Below, piece after piece: positions 13,740 to 27,310 of a stretch of DNA of 64,000 bases. Under the pieces are notes generated by a model. The model did no database searches and was not told the origin of the DNA. It saw only the letters and a program-made list of their open reading frames with translations. The first letter of the stretch is position 1. Every line of letters begins with the position of its first letter. The translations under genes and the position numbers were made by a program. Source of the DNA: Isoetes taiwanensis. Lineage: Eukaryota > Streptophyta > Lycopodiopsida > Isoetales > Isoetaceae. The stretch covers positions 58,001-122,000 of the forward strand of contig JAJEKV010000015.1 of assembly GCA_021234155.1 (NCBI GenBank). The letters are read 5' to 3'.

Positions 13740-15160
13740 AGATTATCTTCAACAATTGAAGAAGAGGTCAGATATTACATAAGATTTGGTATGGTTTTGT
13801 AAAGTATTTATATACTAAAACCGTATAATGCTGGCCTCACGAATTGGGTTCTCTTGTTTGCATGGTTGAGGTTTTTCAGGAAGTCATTTTGGAAATGTTT
13901 TTTTTTTTCTTTTTTGGTTTGTGCAGGGAAAGGTAGTGCGTGGAGGTGATGGCATAGGAAGAGATGTCAATAGGGTTAGGAAGAGATGTCGTAGGATTGT
14001 TATGAAGCGATGGCAGTGAACATGGCAATCAGAAGCTATATTCTAAGAGGTTTCTGCAGAAGCCCTATTCTGTTGGGTTTGGCTCCCCAATTTTGCAAGC
14101 ATGGTAGATCTGGGGAGTTTTTTGGAAGGTGCATATGTGGAGGCGTGAGCACATGTGTAGCATGGCCGTGTAGTTTTTGCATGGCCATTTCCATGCTATA
14201 AAATATGTGTGACATTTATCGGTCTAAAATAATATTTGAATTACCATTTTTCAAACTGATACTAGCCTTTCTAGAGCAGTCTTCTCGATCCTTAGAGTTG
14301 CCAATGTGGACTCACAGAGGCCATTTTCTCTACAGAGTGTGATTCAAAGGCTGCATGCTGGAGCACAATCTGAGTTCTTTATTATGTTTGTATCATTAGC
14401 AAGGAGACCCTGGAATTTTTATGTCAGGTTTATTTTTCTTCATACTTATTTGAATGAAATAGTGGAGAAGAATGGGTGGATGAGATGGAATATTGATCCA
14501 AGCGGTACTAATATATTGTAGCATAGTGTAATAGTATTTGGCAGGCTCCTAAACTACTCAAGAACAGTTGGATATGCAATCTTCAATGCTTTGCCTTCTT
14601 TGATTGGGAGTATTTGCCTTCCATGCACTTGCACTGTTGCATTGTTGTCAGTCATGTGGCAGAGCTGGCCATTGCTTCTTGAATTACAGTTGGTTGCATT
14701 GTTGTCAGTTATAATGTTTTGCCTCTTCATGGGCTTCAATGCTAGCTTGTAATGCTGTTCTTTTAAGTTCTATCAGAGCTTGTGTTCTACACATATGTTC
14801 TTGTAATGTGAATGTATGCTCATTGTTTATGGGCTTACTTGGATTCAACATTGTTCTATAACTTTCTGCCCTATGAGTTCTTATCTTCTATGGACAGAGC
14901 TGTATAACTTTGTTCGTCAATAATTTTTGTGTAGATATTATGTTATATGTGTGATTGTGTGACTGACTTCTATATCATGGCCCTGAAATCTTAGAGTGGC
15001 GTGGAAATAGGTGTTTGACCCCATCTTATTTTTGGGAGTACTGCCACGCTTTGAGGATATGGTATATCCTCTGGTAGATTGTCTAGATGAACAGTCCAAA
15101 TGCAACGAGTATAGGGTTGCAACGAGTATAGGATTGCAAAGAGTAGAAATAATATGGAGA
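13740..15160. other. Non-coding DNA, nothing recognised
   Basis: Unique-looking sequence with short frames of no recognised family. Confidence 0.4.
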
Positions 15161-15860
15161 TTCAAATATGAGAGAAGAAAACAGGAAGTGCAGCAATAAG
15201 ATGGGCTTCAAGTTCAGTAGTGTAGGAGAAGAGAATAGAAAGTGCAACAATCCAATGAGGGTTATCCGATAGAATCGAAGAAAAGAATAGAAAGTGTAGC
15301 AATAAGATGGAGATTCAAATTTGATTGGCTACACAATAAAACAATATAGACATAAAAGAATAGAAAGTGCGAAATAAAACATTATAGAGATAAGACAATA
15401 GAAAGTGCAACAATAAAATCCGATAGTATAATAGAAAGTGTCGCAATAAAACCAGATAATATATAAGAAAAGAACAGAAAGTGAAGCGATAGGACGGGAA
15501 TTCAAATCCAGTTGGCTACACAATAAAACAGTATAGTGGAAGAGAGCAAAAAGTGTCGTAATAAAACAATATAGTAAAAAGACAATAGAAATTGTGATAA
15601 TAAGATGGGGGTTACAATCGGGGTGGCTACAAAATAAAATAATATAGAGAGATTGATGGATAAAATGAATATAGAGAAGAGAATAGAAAGTGCAGCAATA
15701 GGATGGGGATTCAAATTTGGTTGGCTACACATTGAAATAGTATAGAGAGATAGATATATAGGATTTAGAATAGAGAATAGAAAGTACCCGAATAAGAAAG
15801 AAAGAAAGAAAGAAAGAATAAGATGGGGTCCAAATCCGGTTGGCTACAAATTAAAATAGT
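15161..15860. repeat. Further degenerate modules and (GAAA)n
   Basis: The motifs GAATAGAAAGTG, CAATAAGATGG and TTCAAATYYGGTTGGCTAC recur every 60-120 bp and relate this stretch to 12.7-13.7 kb. A short (GAAA)n run lies at about 15,797-15,818. Confidence 0.65.
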
Positions 15861-16019
15861 ATCTTCTTATATTATAACGTTTTAATGTGTTGCATCAAGC
15901 CCATCTGATTGCATCTAAAAGTCAAAATTTATCGCACAAATTTCTATAACCGTGCTTAGTCATGCTTTGATCTCTTACGGGAAAGGGGAAAAATAAAGAT
16001 GGAAAATAAAGAAGGGAGG

Positions 16020-16650
16020 AGGGAGGAAGGAAGGAAGGAAGTATATTTTAACGTCCACGGAGGCCAACTGGCCTATGAGATGGTCACAATACAATATATC
16101 AGATAGTATCCAAACACAAAAGAAAACCACCAAAGCCCTATACAGTGTGTCTCTACCACTGGGGCGAAAAAACCCCCCATGTGGGAGGAAAAACCCTTGT
16201 AGTAGGCGTTCAAATTCCCTAGATGGGCGCTCAAATTCCCTGTGCTGTGAGGGACTCTCTGACGGTGGAGACTTGCAGAATGTAGGACGCAAGACGTGCA
16301 ACCATTGGCGAAGCCAGCAAATGATGAATTGCTATCTTAGAGCATCTGAGATCGGCATGAGCTGCTCGGATGTGTGCATATGCCGGACACTCCTGTAGAG
16401 CATGATGTTCATCTTCTACTATCTGCATGTGGCAACACTGGCATAGTCTCTCATGCCAGGGGATTCTCTGCCCTTCATCCGTACCACAGTGGCCTGTCTC
16501 AATTCTGAGATGGTGGGAACCTGTCCTCATTGCATCTATGGCTCTCCGTTTCTTGGTAGAGATGTGTGCCTTCAAATATCGGTGTGGGCCATGTTCCAGC
16601 GATGGATTAACCTGCGTGTGGTCTGACCTAATAAGATCACAGATCAACTC
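16020..16650 (-). pseudogene. LINE 3' end with (GGAA)n tail
   Basis: The minus-strand frame 16,647-16,231 encodes TGSHHLRIETGHC, WHERLCQCC and VEDEHHALQECPAYAHIR. This resembles the C-terminal Cys/His region that follows the RT in many non-LTR retrotransposons (CxxC, EDEHH, CP). The 3' end reads GGACGTTAAAA followed by a (TTCC)n microsatellite on the minus strand. A related 3' end with a different tail lies at 57.75 kb. No RT is present, so the copy is 5'-truncated. Confidence 0.7.
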
Positions 16651-17550
16651 ACAAAAGCCCTTAATTTTGGCTATAAAAAAGGAAATGAAGATAAAAACAG
16701 TATAATTTATCTAATGCCAAATGCCATTGCCATATCCACGACGACATAGAACCAGAATGTTGTAGGGATGGAAAAACTTCTCAATTTAGAACCCATGTTT
16801 CCACATCAAACATAAAAACCCATGTTTCTACATCAAATAACATGCTAAGTTGCAAATTCCAGGCCAAACATTTTAGACTGAGTTGTAAATGGCTTGCCTA
16901 TGTAGTCGCAGACTAATCTGCCATCGAAAATCTTTCGCAGTGTGGCCATCAAAATTTGTTATATAAGGTAAATGGTTGGCCTTTGCTGTGGTATTCAGGT
17001 TTTTATTGCATTTAAAAGAGAATTCCCAAAGATAAATAATGTTGGCGATGAAAAAATGCTTAGAAGAAGCCATGGAAAAGCTCTAGCGACTTAAGGAATC
17101 TGGCAACAACAGAAGCGGGAAGAAAACCAAGGCAGAGTGAAATTCAACTGGGGAGGCTCTGGAATGGGAAAAAGGAAGTAGTATGTGACAAAACCTACTG
17201 TAGTGGTTGCATAGCATTCCCGCCATTCAGAACTGGCAAGCGAATCTATAGACAAAAACAATTATATAAAGGATAGCAGGGAAAAAATTAAGCATACTAT
17301 ATATTTTTCCATAAAAAACGCTCTAGCTATTTTTCAAAATTTTACAGTATTTTATGATATACATTTGGCTAAAGTTATTATTATCGTTACATTTATATGT
17401 ATTTGGACTTGGCGAAACTTTTGAATTAGGTACTATTAACTTTCACTTAGCTATTTTTTCTAACTGAAAAATGCAAAAAAATGTAAATTTTGTAGCTTTA
17501 GATATATTGTACTACAACTACGAATAATAATCAACAATCAAGGAACATAC

Positions 17551-17623
17551 AATAGAATAGAATAGAATAGAATAGAATAGAATAGAATAGAATAGAATAG
17601 AATAGAATAGAATAGAATAGAAT
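17551..17623. repeat. (AATAG)n microsatellite
   Basis: About 14 units of AATAG, the same pentamer found beside the LINE 3' end at 57,760. No LINE sequence was recognised next to this copy. Confidence 0.9.
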
Positions 17624-19740
17624 AATATTAAAAAACTTTTAACAAAAGCTCACAACATAGCTTATAACATCAATAGTCTGAACTACATTCAATGCAATGA
17701 CATCTTCTAGATATACTGATCAAGTTGCACTTATCTCTAACCCTTAAAGGAAGATGTTATGCAACCAACTCGGGCATCTAGAGGGAAATTGGCCATCTCT
17801 TACAATTCCTTTTTGAAGATTCATATATGGTATATGTAATAGAAATTTATATATGGTATATGTAATAGAAATTTATATTTTGAAAAACTAGTATCACTAG
17901 TTATGGTAGGTGGGGATATGTAAAAGTCTATAATAAGAATTCATTTTTGTTTGGCTATTTATGATTTAATATTTAAATATTATAATATAAAGAAAGGCTA
18001 ATCCCTTTTTCTTTAGGGAAAAAGGGGAAAATGGTTTGGCTAATCCTAAAAAAATAATGGAGTATTTGTTTCAACTGTGGCTATTTTTTATTTTTTTAAA
18101 AGAAATTTCCCTTCATAAAATTCGCCGCAAAAATTGCCTAGACCCTCTAAAAAATCGCCATTTGGCTATTAATAGCCACTAATTTTTTCCATGAAGGATA
18201 GTGATAATGAATGAAGAGATAATTGATGAATACAAAACCCTAATGATTGCGACTGATGCAAGAAAGAAAACAGATAAAGAAATATCCAAAACTCTAAGAG
18301 ATGAAGAAAGGACCCAGTAGTTTGCGCAAAAAAGGCTCTGTGTGTTCATCTTTGGCAGTCAATTTTGTTGTTTTCTACAAAAAGCCCAACGTAAGCAAGA
18401 GGCTATAATAGAAAAGCTTTACCAATAGTCATGTTTTTCAGAGGATAATCTATAGTAAATCTGGTCCTGAACTGGGTGTCATTTGTAATCAGAAGAAGAA
18501 ACCGTTGAATGTATAAAAATGCAAGGATTGCATAATAAAAACGTAAGGAGCAGAAAGGTAAATGATATGTGTTACTCATAAGTATTCATCTCAAAGGAAA
18601 AGAACCTTGGATTAAGAAAAAAAAATTTGAAAAATAAAAAACACTGAGTCAGAGTTTCGAGAGCCACCAGAGGCACCAGCAAAACTACCTTTTACTATCT
18701 CAAATCAATCTAAACCATCCATTTCAGAAAAAAAATCAATGGCCAAAATGGTGCATAAACAAACCGGTACTAAATCAACCGATCAAAATAAGGTAATAAA
18801 AATCGACGTGCAAAATCGCACACAAACTACCGCCGTATTTTGGCTTTACTTTTATATATAGACAAGTCCCTTATTATTTAAGGACTATGTAAAACTGATT
18901 AAGGACTATGTAAAACTGATTGTGTATTGCATGTGTACATCATTGAAATTCTGCAAAGGGTATGATGATAAAGAAGCAATAATACGATGGCAAGCAATCA
19001 TATTATAGTTCGACCAAGTTGTATATACAGAACTTCAAAACTTTGATGGGTGTTTTACTATACCTAAGTCAAATCCAATTATTAGTGAACTTGATGAAGA
19101 TGCATAGATGCTCTTAAAATCTAAGTGATGCCATGTTGAGAGCTTCTTGGAAGCTTCACATCAACGATGTCTGAAGAAGAACCCAATGAAGATTTCCTCC
19201 ATTGCTATATGGAGATTCTCTAGGATTGTGCAACATTCCGTTGACATTCTTGTAGAACATTCCGTTGACATTCTTGTAGATTACCTAAACCCCACGTCTC
19301 TAAATTTTCTACAAAGTGTAGAGCTACATATGAAGGGAAATGAAATATGTACATTTCATGTTTGATAATAATTGGAGCATTGCTCATGATAATAATTGGT
19401 AATTTGAGCAGGATTTATTGTTCAGATGTTCGTGTGGAGGTTAGAAATATATCATATAAACTCTGATTGTATGTTACAACTTTAATGCATGAGTTATTAA
19501 TTTGGCTCCTTTGCTTTGCCATTGAAGCCCCAATCTTAGATCCCATGAAGCATAAACCCCAGTTGATAATCTTAAACCACTTAATTATAGACATTATCAA
19601 ATGTGCATGGCTTAAAATTAAGACAAAATAGAGTTGAATCTGCGCATAATGTGACAGAAATAATAGAGCCCACAAAAATTTTAGACATTAAAATGAGAAT
19701 GCAATCTCAAATAACAACCCGAATGAAACTTGGCAAAAAA
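17624..19740. other. Non-coding DNA, nothing recognised
   Basis: Very AT-rich sequence with short direct repeats, for example near 17,820-17,880, 18,880-18,920 and 19,228-19,280. No gene recognised. Confidence 0.4.
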
Positions 19741-19754
19741 AGTGCATGAATATG

Positions 19755-19895
19755 TAGCACAATAACAGGGGGTTACTTTTAAAATTTTATACGCTTTTTT
19801 CACATGGTTTTTCTATGATTTCGTTGTTGTATTCATTGAGGTGTACTAAATAGTATTTCTAGAGTGCACCCTTTATGGGCCGTTGATTTTCATTG
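19755..19895. mobile_element. Terminal fragment of a MULE-like MITE
   Basis: The stretch containing GTGTACTAAATAGTATTTCT then AGAGTGCACCC and GTTGATTTT matches the right end of the MITE at 33,713-34,366. Only one terminus was recognised here. Confidence 0.5.
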
Positions 19896-19927
19896 GTTGG
19901 AACAATCCGAGGGTTGTTGTCTTTCTC

Positions 19928-20042
19928 TGCATGTGTTTGTGCATGAACACTGCGCATGTGTATGCATGTCCATGTGCATGTGCATGTGTATTGTGCATGT
20001 GCAAGTGCATGTGCATGTGTGCATGTGTGCATATGCATGTGT
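19928..20042. repeat. TGCATG-rich low-complexity tract
   Basis: Repeated GTGCATG and TGCATGTGT units form a purine-pyrimidine alternating tract. Apparent Cys/Met/His-rich open frames on both strands are by-products of the repeat. Confidence 0.8.
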
Positions 20043-20576
20043 ACTTGCCCTCTTGGATTCTTATTGCCGGAGTGGATTTTACTACCACGAGATGGATTTT
20101 TTGCTCACACTTACAAAGGTATTTGTTTTTTAATGTTTCTTCAGTTAGCATAATGTCTTTTTTATAAGGTATTGGTTTCCTGATTCTACAATGTAGTGCT
20201 GCAAAACCCCCTTTTGTTTCCTTCCTAAGATTTGCTGTAGATTCAAGTTTAGGCCCTCTGTTTGCTTCCAACTCTTGGATATTCCTGGCTGCCAGATTGT
20301 TCATAGTGACCCGACCTTTGGCTTCAATCAACAATCAGTTCTTATGCACACAACAAAGCGGATTATTCCACACCCTTTTCCATGTCACGCTTGATCGGTC
20401 AAGCGGTGGCCACAAGAATGCATTTATATTGTAGGTTTGGAACTTTAATCGAAGCATAAGGTGAATCATGCATTACCTTTAAGCTAGAGATGGAGCATCC
20501 AAAATCATATGGATTGATAAACAATGGTGTCATTGTGAAAGAGAAATAGTTGTAGCGGAAGTAACAATATTTCTTT

Positions 20577-21412
20577 GTGTTGCAAACTTTATGACTTTCA
20601 GAATAATGGGATCAATCTGCTCTATCTTTATGGTAACTTTTACTTATGTTCTATTTGTTTTATTGTGATGAAATTCAAAAGCTACAGGTGATAGGTGATG
20701 AAAGCCTCAAATAAATTCTAGTTTTTTTCTGGTTTGAATTCTAAAATTTTTGTCACACGGGGGCGTCCCTAAGGCCCAGAAAGGCCAAAAAATTTTTTTG
20801 CAACACAAACCATTAACATCCAACATATAAAAATTAAATCCCCCAATACATAACAACCAACACATAATAACCATTGACATTAACAACCAACACATAACTA
20901 CCATTGACATTAATTAACACAACCATTGGGTCCAACACATTTAAATTAAAATCCCCCTTAAATCCCCTTTGGTTTGGGTGCATATTCACACGGGGGTTGG
21001 CGTAGGGCAGCGAGAGCCCTCATAATTGTATTTTGCACATACGAAATCAACACCATATAGTATTCCGCTTGAAATCTTATAGTATTTTGCGAATCTTGTT
21101 ATACAGTATAGCAAATTTTGTACTTGCATACCCCACAAACGAGGAACTTTACGTACGGTATAGATTAAGGAATAAGGGGTGAATATGCCTATCCAACAGC
21201 TCTCGTTGCCCGGAGTCACCCCCCGTGTGAATATGCACCCAAACCAAAGGGGGTTTAAGGGGGATTTTAATTTAAATGTGTTGGACCCAATGGTTGTGTT
21301 AATTAATGTCAATGGTAGTTATGTGTTGGTTGTTAATGTCAATGGTTATTATGTGTTGGTTGTTATGTATTGGGGGATTTAATTTTTATATGTTGGATGT
21401 TAATGGTTTGTG
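20577..21412. mobile_element. Fold-back element, copy A
   Basis: Arms at 20,801-20,996 and 21,220-21,412 are inverted repeats of about 190 bp around a 220-bp spacer. Inside each arm the short unit AACCAACACATAA is itself repeated. A second copy lies at 32,344-33,150 in the opposite orientation, and similarity extends about 220 bp outside one arm. It encodes no protein. The class is unresolved. Confidence 0.8.
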
Positions 21413-23240
21413 TTGTCCCTCTTCTGCAATGGCACTATAATAACTGCATTCGAATCACATTACGTTACATGAGATACTGTACTGTTCAATTTATATTCAT
21501 TAGATTTTGCAAAGGACCCTATCTAATTAGAAAAAACAAAGTTCAAGTCCAAATCGAGAGTTAAACACAAAGTCAAAGTCATATGTAAGGACTATATGAA
21601 CTCGAATGCAAAATCAACTCCAAAAGTACAAAGAAACTCTAAAGTAAAAGTGTAAATGAAATACTCTATGGACCTACCCATCAGAATCATTTTCAAATTG
21701 TCAAAGTCTCATGTAGGGAATGCATGTGTCAGGCAGCCCATAAAACCCAAGTTCAAAATTGAAAGATCTATCATAGGTCATCTTTAGTGAGTGTGGATTA
21801 GAAATGATATGATATCAATTGAAATGCTAACTTCATAAACTCCAAATCCTAACCTTACAACACGAAATCGAAAAAAGGAGATCCTACGAAATCGTGATCA
21901 CTAAACCTATAGATTTTAAACCATCAATATTTGGCATTCCCTAAACGCCATGTGTCTAAGGATGTCAAACATTTCTACAATGTAATAACAATAAACTGAA
22001 GGTAGACCTTTTGACTTCAGGTAGGAGGGAGCACTTGGCAAAAGCATTTTGAAAGATAATGGCAAATATTTGCTACATATATTGGCCCAAGTAACATGTT
22101 TTGAAACATACATTTTCTAATGTTTTATTTAGAATTTCTTCCGCAATGCATTATTCTTAATCGTCTTTCACTTGTAATACTCTTTTGAGGCTTAAATTGG
22201 TTGTTCAAGCGAATGGTGCTACCCCGGCCAAAACGATTAATTAAAAGATGAAATTGAATAAATGGATTGCGTTGATAAACTTAATAGTTATAACAAATCA
22301 AACAAAAAAGAGAAAGGTGTGGCATCAAAGATCATAGTGTTGGCTCAAACATATAAAAGTTTAAAGTCGATTTCCATTAAAGAAGTAGATCCACTATGTA
22401 TTTTTCCTGACATAATATATAGCACATATCTTGGATTTGCATATTTAATTTCCTTATAAAAAATCAACACACAATTGAGATGTTTATATTCTTATTTAAG
22501 AATCACAATAAAATGAAAAGCTAGTATCTTGATAAAGATAAATGTCGCCATTGTAGTGACATTCCATTATCTGCAATATCCTGCAACATACATACAAATG
22601 CCACTAAATACTAAGTTCCCTTTTGTAATTAAGACTGATGTTCAAGATTAAACTTGATCTTCAGAAGCTAAGAAGACAATAGCAAGAACAACAATTGTTT
22701 ATGTGATATGTTCGATGTGATGTGCGTTCTCCACTAGCCTAAGCATACTTTATTCTCCTTTCTTCCAAAATTCTCAGGTGAGAAGCAAAAATGCCAAACA
22801 TATCATCAGTCAATCACAACCTACGCAGTGTTTAAGCAAATGAGAAATAATGATAATGCTTAAGACAACGAGATATGATTGTACCTTCATTTCATCAACA
22901 TGCGCTTTCACAAATATTAACTGTTCATGTATGTTTGATAGCTCAACACATAGTGGAGCAATCATCTGGCATGGACCACAACATGATGCTCAAAAATCAA
23001 CAGAAGGTACAATGAGTAAAAAAAAGGATATGACATGGTAAGAATAAAATAGCCCTTGGACAACTTACCCGGTGTTATGTGCACCCAACAACTTTGTGTC
23101 CCAAGCTGCCCTTAAGTACTAATCCCTTATTCATGGTACCATTTACTAACTAAACCTTCTTGAAAGCTTGCCACACATTGTATCGTGAAGGTTCCTTCTT
23201 TTAACCAACCTGCAAAGTGTTTAAGCAAATGCAAAATAAT
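21413..23240. other. Non-coding DNA, nothing recognised
   Basis: AT-rich sequence with short frames only. Confidence 0.4.
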
Positions 23241-23246
23241 GAAAAC

Positions 23247-23420
23247 TAGTAACGGGTGCCTGGCGTTGCCGGGCATAAGTACAGTTCTATGCGGAAACCA
23301 TGAAGTTGTAGACAAACGTATAATAGCTAGCTATACTTGAGGTGGAAGGAGGAGAGAAATAGGAGACGGGAGATGGTGACGGTTGCCTAGCGTTGCCGGG
23401 CTTTGGCAACACTGCATTAT
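23247..23420. mobile_element. Possible Helitron-like terminus
   Basis: AACGGGTGCCTGGCGTTGCC followed by GGGCATAAG at about 23,250 resembles 62,131-62,160, where a TCTCTACTA start is present. A second GCCTAGCGTTGCCGGGC lies near 23,385. No helicase or 3' CTRR hairpin was found. Confidence 0.3.
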
Positions 23421-26024
23421 GTTGGGTTTGGTGTTAGTGCTTTAATAGTCTATGTTGGAGTTATGTTTAAATAGTTCTTCTATAAAGAGTGGGTATAAAG
23501 AAAGGCATTCTTATAAACATGGGTATTAACCATCTCACTGACACATTATCTATGGGTCAACATATACATATAAGAATTCGCTAACAAACATAGCCCTTTT
23601 AATTCACATAGTCATGCACACGGTTTTAGATGGCCATCCCCATAGTCTTTCGAACCTTTAAAATTTCTCCCATGTGATACAATTGTGTGTGTGGTTGGTA
23701 TTTTTAGACCTTTAAGTGCTTGAAAAGATTAGCTAAAGAACATTGTCTGGCATTTGAACTAAAAGTTTTGATCCAATTGAATAAAAGCTTTGGAGCCGGA
23801 CTATGATGAACATCCAAATGTATGAAGTTGGCACATTTAATATTGGAGCAAAGTTGGTTGTTTAAAACGTTATATTATTCTGAATCATCGCCATATCCCC
23901 CCACAATCACATACGATTCCCAATGATATTCCACTTTGCCTAGGATTGCATATTACTGCATATGCAACATTAATGGGGCTGGCATAGAAATGTATGAATT
24001 AGCAACTCTGGGCCTAAAGCAACTCTGTCTAGTGCCTTTTACTAAACCCAACACTAGGAGTACACTTAAGTATTATAAACATCTATATATTCAACTGGGC
24101 TTACTTATAATGAGATCTTAAGTTGTACATCTGCATGGTGTTGCAATTCACCTTTATCCATCTTCTATAGCTCTATTTTCTAATTTCCAAGCATCTGCTA
24201 TAATGATAGAAAAATACAGGAAACATGCAGAAAAAAATGGAAGAGACACTCATATAATGCCTATGAAGCCATGTAATTCCACTTATTCGTATAATTAAAT
24301 TCGAAAGAAACATCCTATAAGAAACAAACAAGGTGCTACGCACGGAGGGTTGCCCTCTGGGGGCGCGAAAGTGTATTTTCATAGTTTCTGTTTCGTCATT
24401 GTCGGGTCTTTGTTTGAACACACAGTGTCATTTTCTCAGTCCATGAGTTTTGTTTACGAAGCTGTGCAGGTCAATTCATAGAACTGAGGGAGGGTTCAAT
24501 TTATAGAATTGAGGGAGGACAGATCCTTGATCATTGTGACAAAGCATACGATCGTGGATCTGTCCACGCACAACAGATCATTGCATTCGAGAGAGTCTAG
24601 ATTGTTATTTTGCTAAAGCTTTTGTTTTACATGTTGAATTTTTTGCTTTTTTAAAGCTTGGCAATATGATATTCCACAACTAGTGATTCCGTAATTTTTT
24701 GTATCAATCAATTTTATCAATTTTGGAGATTCATACAATTTTGCCCTCCACATCTGTCGGTTGAAGAATAAATACTTGTCGAGTGCACCGCACCAAATGG
24801 AATAAAACCGATGTTATAGAGAGTCGTTGTTTTCATCCACTTCATACCGAGAAAGCATGGGCACGAAAGTGCGACAAAATGCTTCCTTGTCTTTCAAAAG
24901 CGGTGGATGTTCCATCTCCACTTGAGGTCATATACAACAAATTGGGGTAATGGAACATTTACACAAGGTGTCATCATGTACAAACCGAGACATCCCAACA
25001 AGAAAAGTGCTACTCGAGGAAAAATGGGATCCTGTGCTCTTGTCTTGATTGGGTCCTTTACGGGGATGTATTTGAATGCTCGTGGAAACATGTCTAAGGT
25101 GAATAAGGTCCAAACATTTTGGACTTAAAGTATATTGTCTTAAAGGTTAATTCAAATGCACGTTGAAGGATACTCTTAAATATCGGATACTCCTAAATAT
25201 ATCTATAATAAAGATAAAGGTAAACCTTTTATTGTCCCGAGATAATGTGACCCTTTATAGACTCTTTGGTTTTTACTTATCTAGGAATGACAAGTGATGG
25301 AAGATCTTTTTATAGTTCATTTCATCCAACTTAAACAAATAATTCGACCAACTTGTTTGGTTTGCACATGCTTCAATTGTTTAGTCTAAGTTTATTATGA
25401 CTGATATTTTGTTTCCATCTTTAGCGTGTATCATCAAACAATATTGAATTATCAAGTAACCATATCGTAAAACCGCCTCTTAAGCAAAAATGAGACCATT
25501 TACCATTTGCCCGCTTTTAGATAAGAACTAGTCAAAAGCACGTTTGATTACTTTGCATAGCAAATTGTAGGATGTGGTATGGGTAAGGACAAGAGCTATC
25601 ACAAGAATGCATGGAAAGACATGTGGATTGCTATCTCAAACAGCAAACTAAAACAATTTACAAGATCGAGTTTCTTTGAACATGTTTACAACAATGTTCA
25701 ACAAAAAATAAGCAAAAAAGAACCCGCACCAAATAGCATGATAAGTGTATATATAATAGTTGTACATAACAAGATAGCATCAATGGTCTATACTCTTGCC
25801 TTTGTGGTTTACAAACATAAGTTTAAGATGAGGTCGCTTTGTAAACATTGGCCATCTTTCCTCGTTGGAATAGAGATCTTTGAAGTTGCATGCTTCTCAA
25901 TGACATATTCTTTCGATTGCATATTTTGAAAGCATTTCCATGAATCCTTCACTGGATCCATTCTCAAAGATATCCAGAAATTAATGTGTTCTAGGTCACA
26001 ACACTACTTGAACCGATAGCTTGT
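23421..26024. other. Non-coding DNA, nothing recognised
   Basis: The longest frames (24,907-25,128 and 25,579-25,929, both plus) match no family I recognise. Confidence 0.35.
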
Positions 26025-26219
26025 CTAATACATGTTATCGCCTAGAAGTGAGCCATATTTGGCACACATATCAACTAGAGTGCCACCCATGAAAGGACCG
26101 CCTTCCAAACCCTTATATGCAATTTCCATATGTATTACCCTACCCTTATGTCTTGCACCTATTTTGCAACATGCATTCAAACAACACACTAATGTGACTA
26201 TCAAATTCACTTTCAACAT
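26025..26219 (-). pseudogene. PPR protein fragment
   Basis: The minus strand contains TLVCCLNACCKIGARHKGRV, then IHMEIAYKGLE and GTLVDMCAKYGSL. This is the typical run of plant PLS-class pentatricopeptide repeats (LNAC..LGA..GR.IH; LVDMYAKCGSL). Only about two repeats remain and there are breaks on both sides. PPR proteins bind organelle RNA. This fragment is not functional. Confidence 0.75.
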
Positions 26220-26933
26220 ATGTTTTAATCGGTAGGTCTAGCAAGCAACATCACGGACTAAAAGTCTGTCAAAAACTGTTGTGCTTCAATGGCTTGTTAA
26301 AATGAAGCGGCGGTGCATCTTGTCAACTGTTGACAACGGGCTAGGCCTATAACTTATAAGGTTCAATCTATAAAATGCCATCAAGAATAGAAGTTATCTC
26401 TTCTAGACATTTTGTGAAATGTATATAAAACCATTTTCCCTCCGATTCTATGGCTTGAAATGTAATCTAACACCATTTGCTTCCTAGAGTTGACATTCAT
26501 AGAAAGCTCCACATATAGTTTCATCCAAAATAGTGATATTTTTATACAAATATGCATTTTTTACACAAATTTAGGGCCAACCATGTAGTATTTTGGCACT
26601 TGCATTGAGTTTCCCTAATATATTTAGACGCTTGACATCTTAGGTTTCCTTGACCTTGTATTCCATGATAATCTCTAGCCAATGGCCCAAATAGAAAATG
26701 AGAGCTAAATTTTGATTATATTTCAATTTCAATTTTGTCTTCTCAAATGCTTGTCGATTCACTAGCATAGAGCCGGATTGCAAAATATAAGAGCTTGTTG
26801 ATTCAGGATCATGCTTCCCGGGCTAGAAGTAGCAATTTTTAAAATTACCCGATTGTGGTGAAGGCTTGAACAATGTATGTGCTATGCCAAGATCCATCTT
26901 TAATCTTTAATAGAAGTTACTAAAGTTATGTGC
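26220..26933. other. Sequence between the PPR fragments
   Basis: No further repeat is readable. It may be decayed PPR sequence or an insertion. Confidence 0.3.
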
Positions 26934-27310
26934 TTAATCCATCAAATTCAGCTTTGCAAGTTCATTAGAACATTGGCCTCCTAGCTCCCAATTGTAATGC
27001 AATCTACAAACGATGAGCATTGTCCAGGCTAAAGTACCTTGCAGTGGATGTGTGGCCTCTTTGAAGTATCCAATGCAGCCCATATGGGTAACCATATAAG
27101 CGTAATGAGATCTATTTGATGGTAAAGGCTGGCCATGTCCCATTGATCTAAAATACTAGAGACCTTCATCCATTATGCCAGAATGACTACATGCAGTTAA
27201 GATACCAGTGGAAGCCATACTATCTGGCTTACTGCCACAATGCTCCATGTCCTCAAGAAACTTAATAGCTGGCCCTACATCACCGAAATGGACATAACCT
27301 ACAAACATTG
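26934..27310 (-). pseudogene. PPR protein fragment with frame breaks
   Basis: The minus strand reads GYVHFGDVGPAIKFLEDMEH, KPDSMASTGILTACSHSGIM, a stop codon, then SHYAYMVTHMGCIGYFKEA and WTMLIVCRLHYNWELGG. This is the late-PPR pattern (KPD..T....LTACSHSG..DEG; HY..MV...G..G...EA; W..L...CR.H.N.ELG). It continues N-terminally only as unreadable sequence. The order relative to the fragment at 26,025-26,219 is reversed from normal, so the two pieces are rearranged or come from different copies. Confidence 0.75.

Noticed and set aside
19864-20153. Cys/Met/His-rich open frames resembling metal-binding proteins
   Set aside because: They arise from the TGCATG-rich tract and are open in several frames and on both strands.
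21179-21382. Open frames in the fold-back arms (also at 32,298-33,016)
   Set aside because: The same peptide appears on opposite strands of both copies because of the inverted repeats; there is no recognised domain and no gene-like context.
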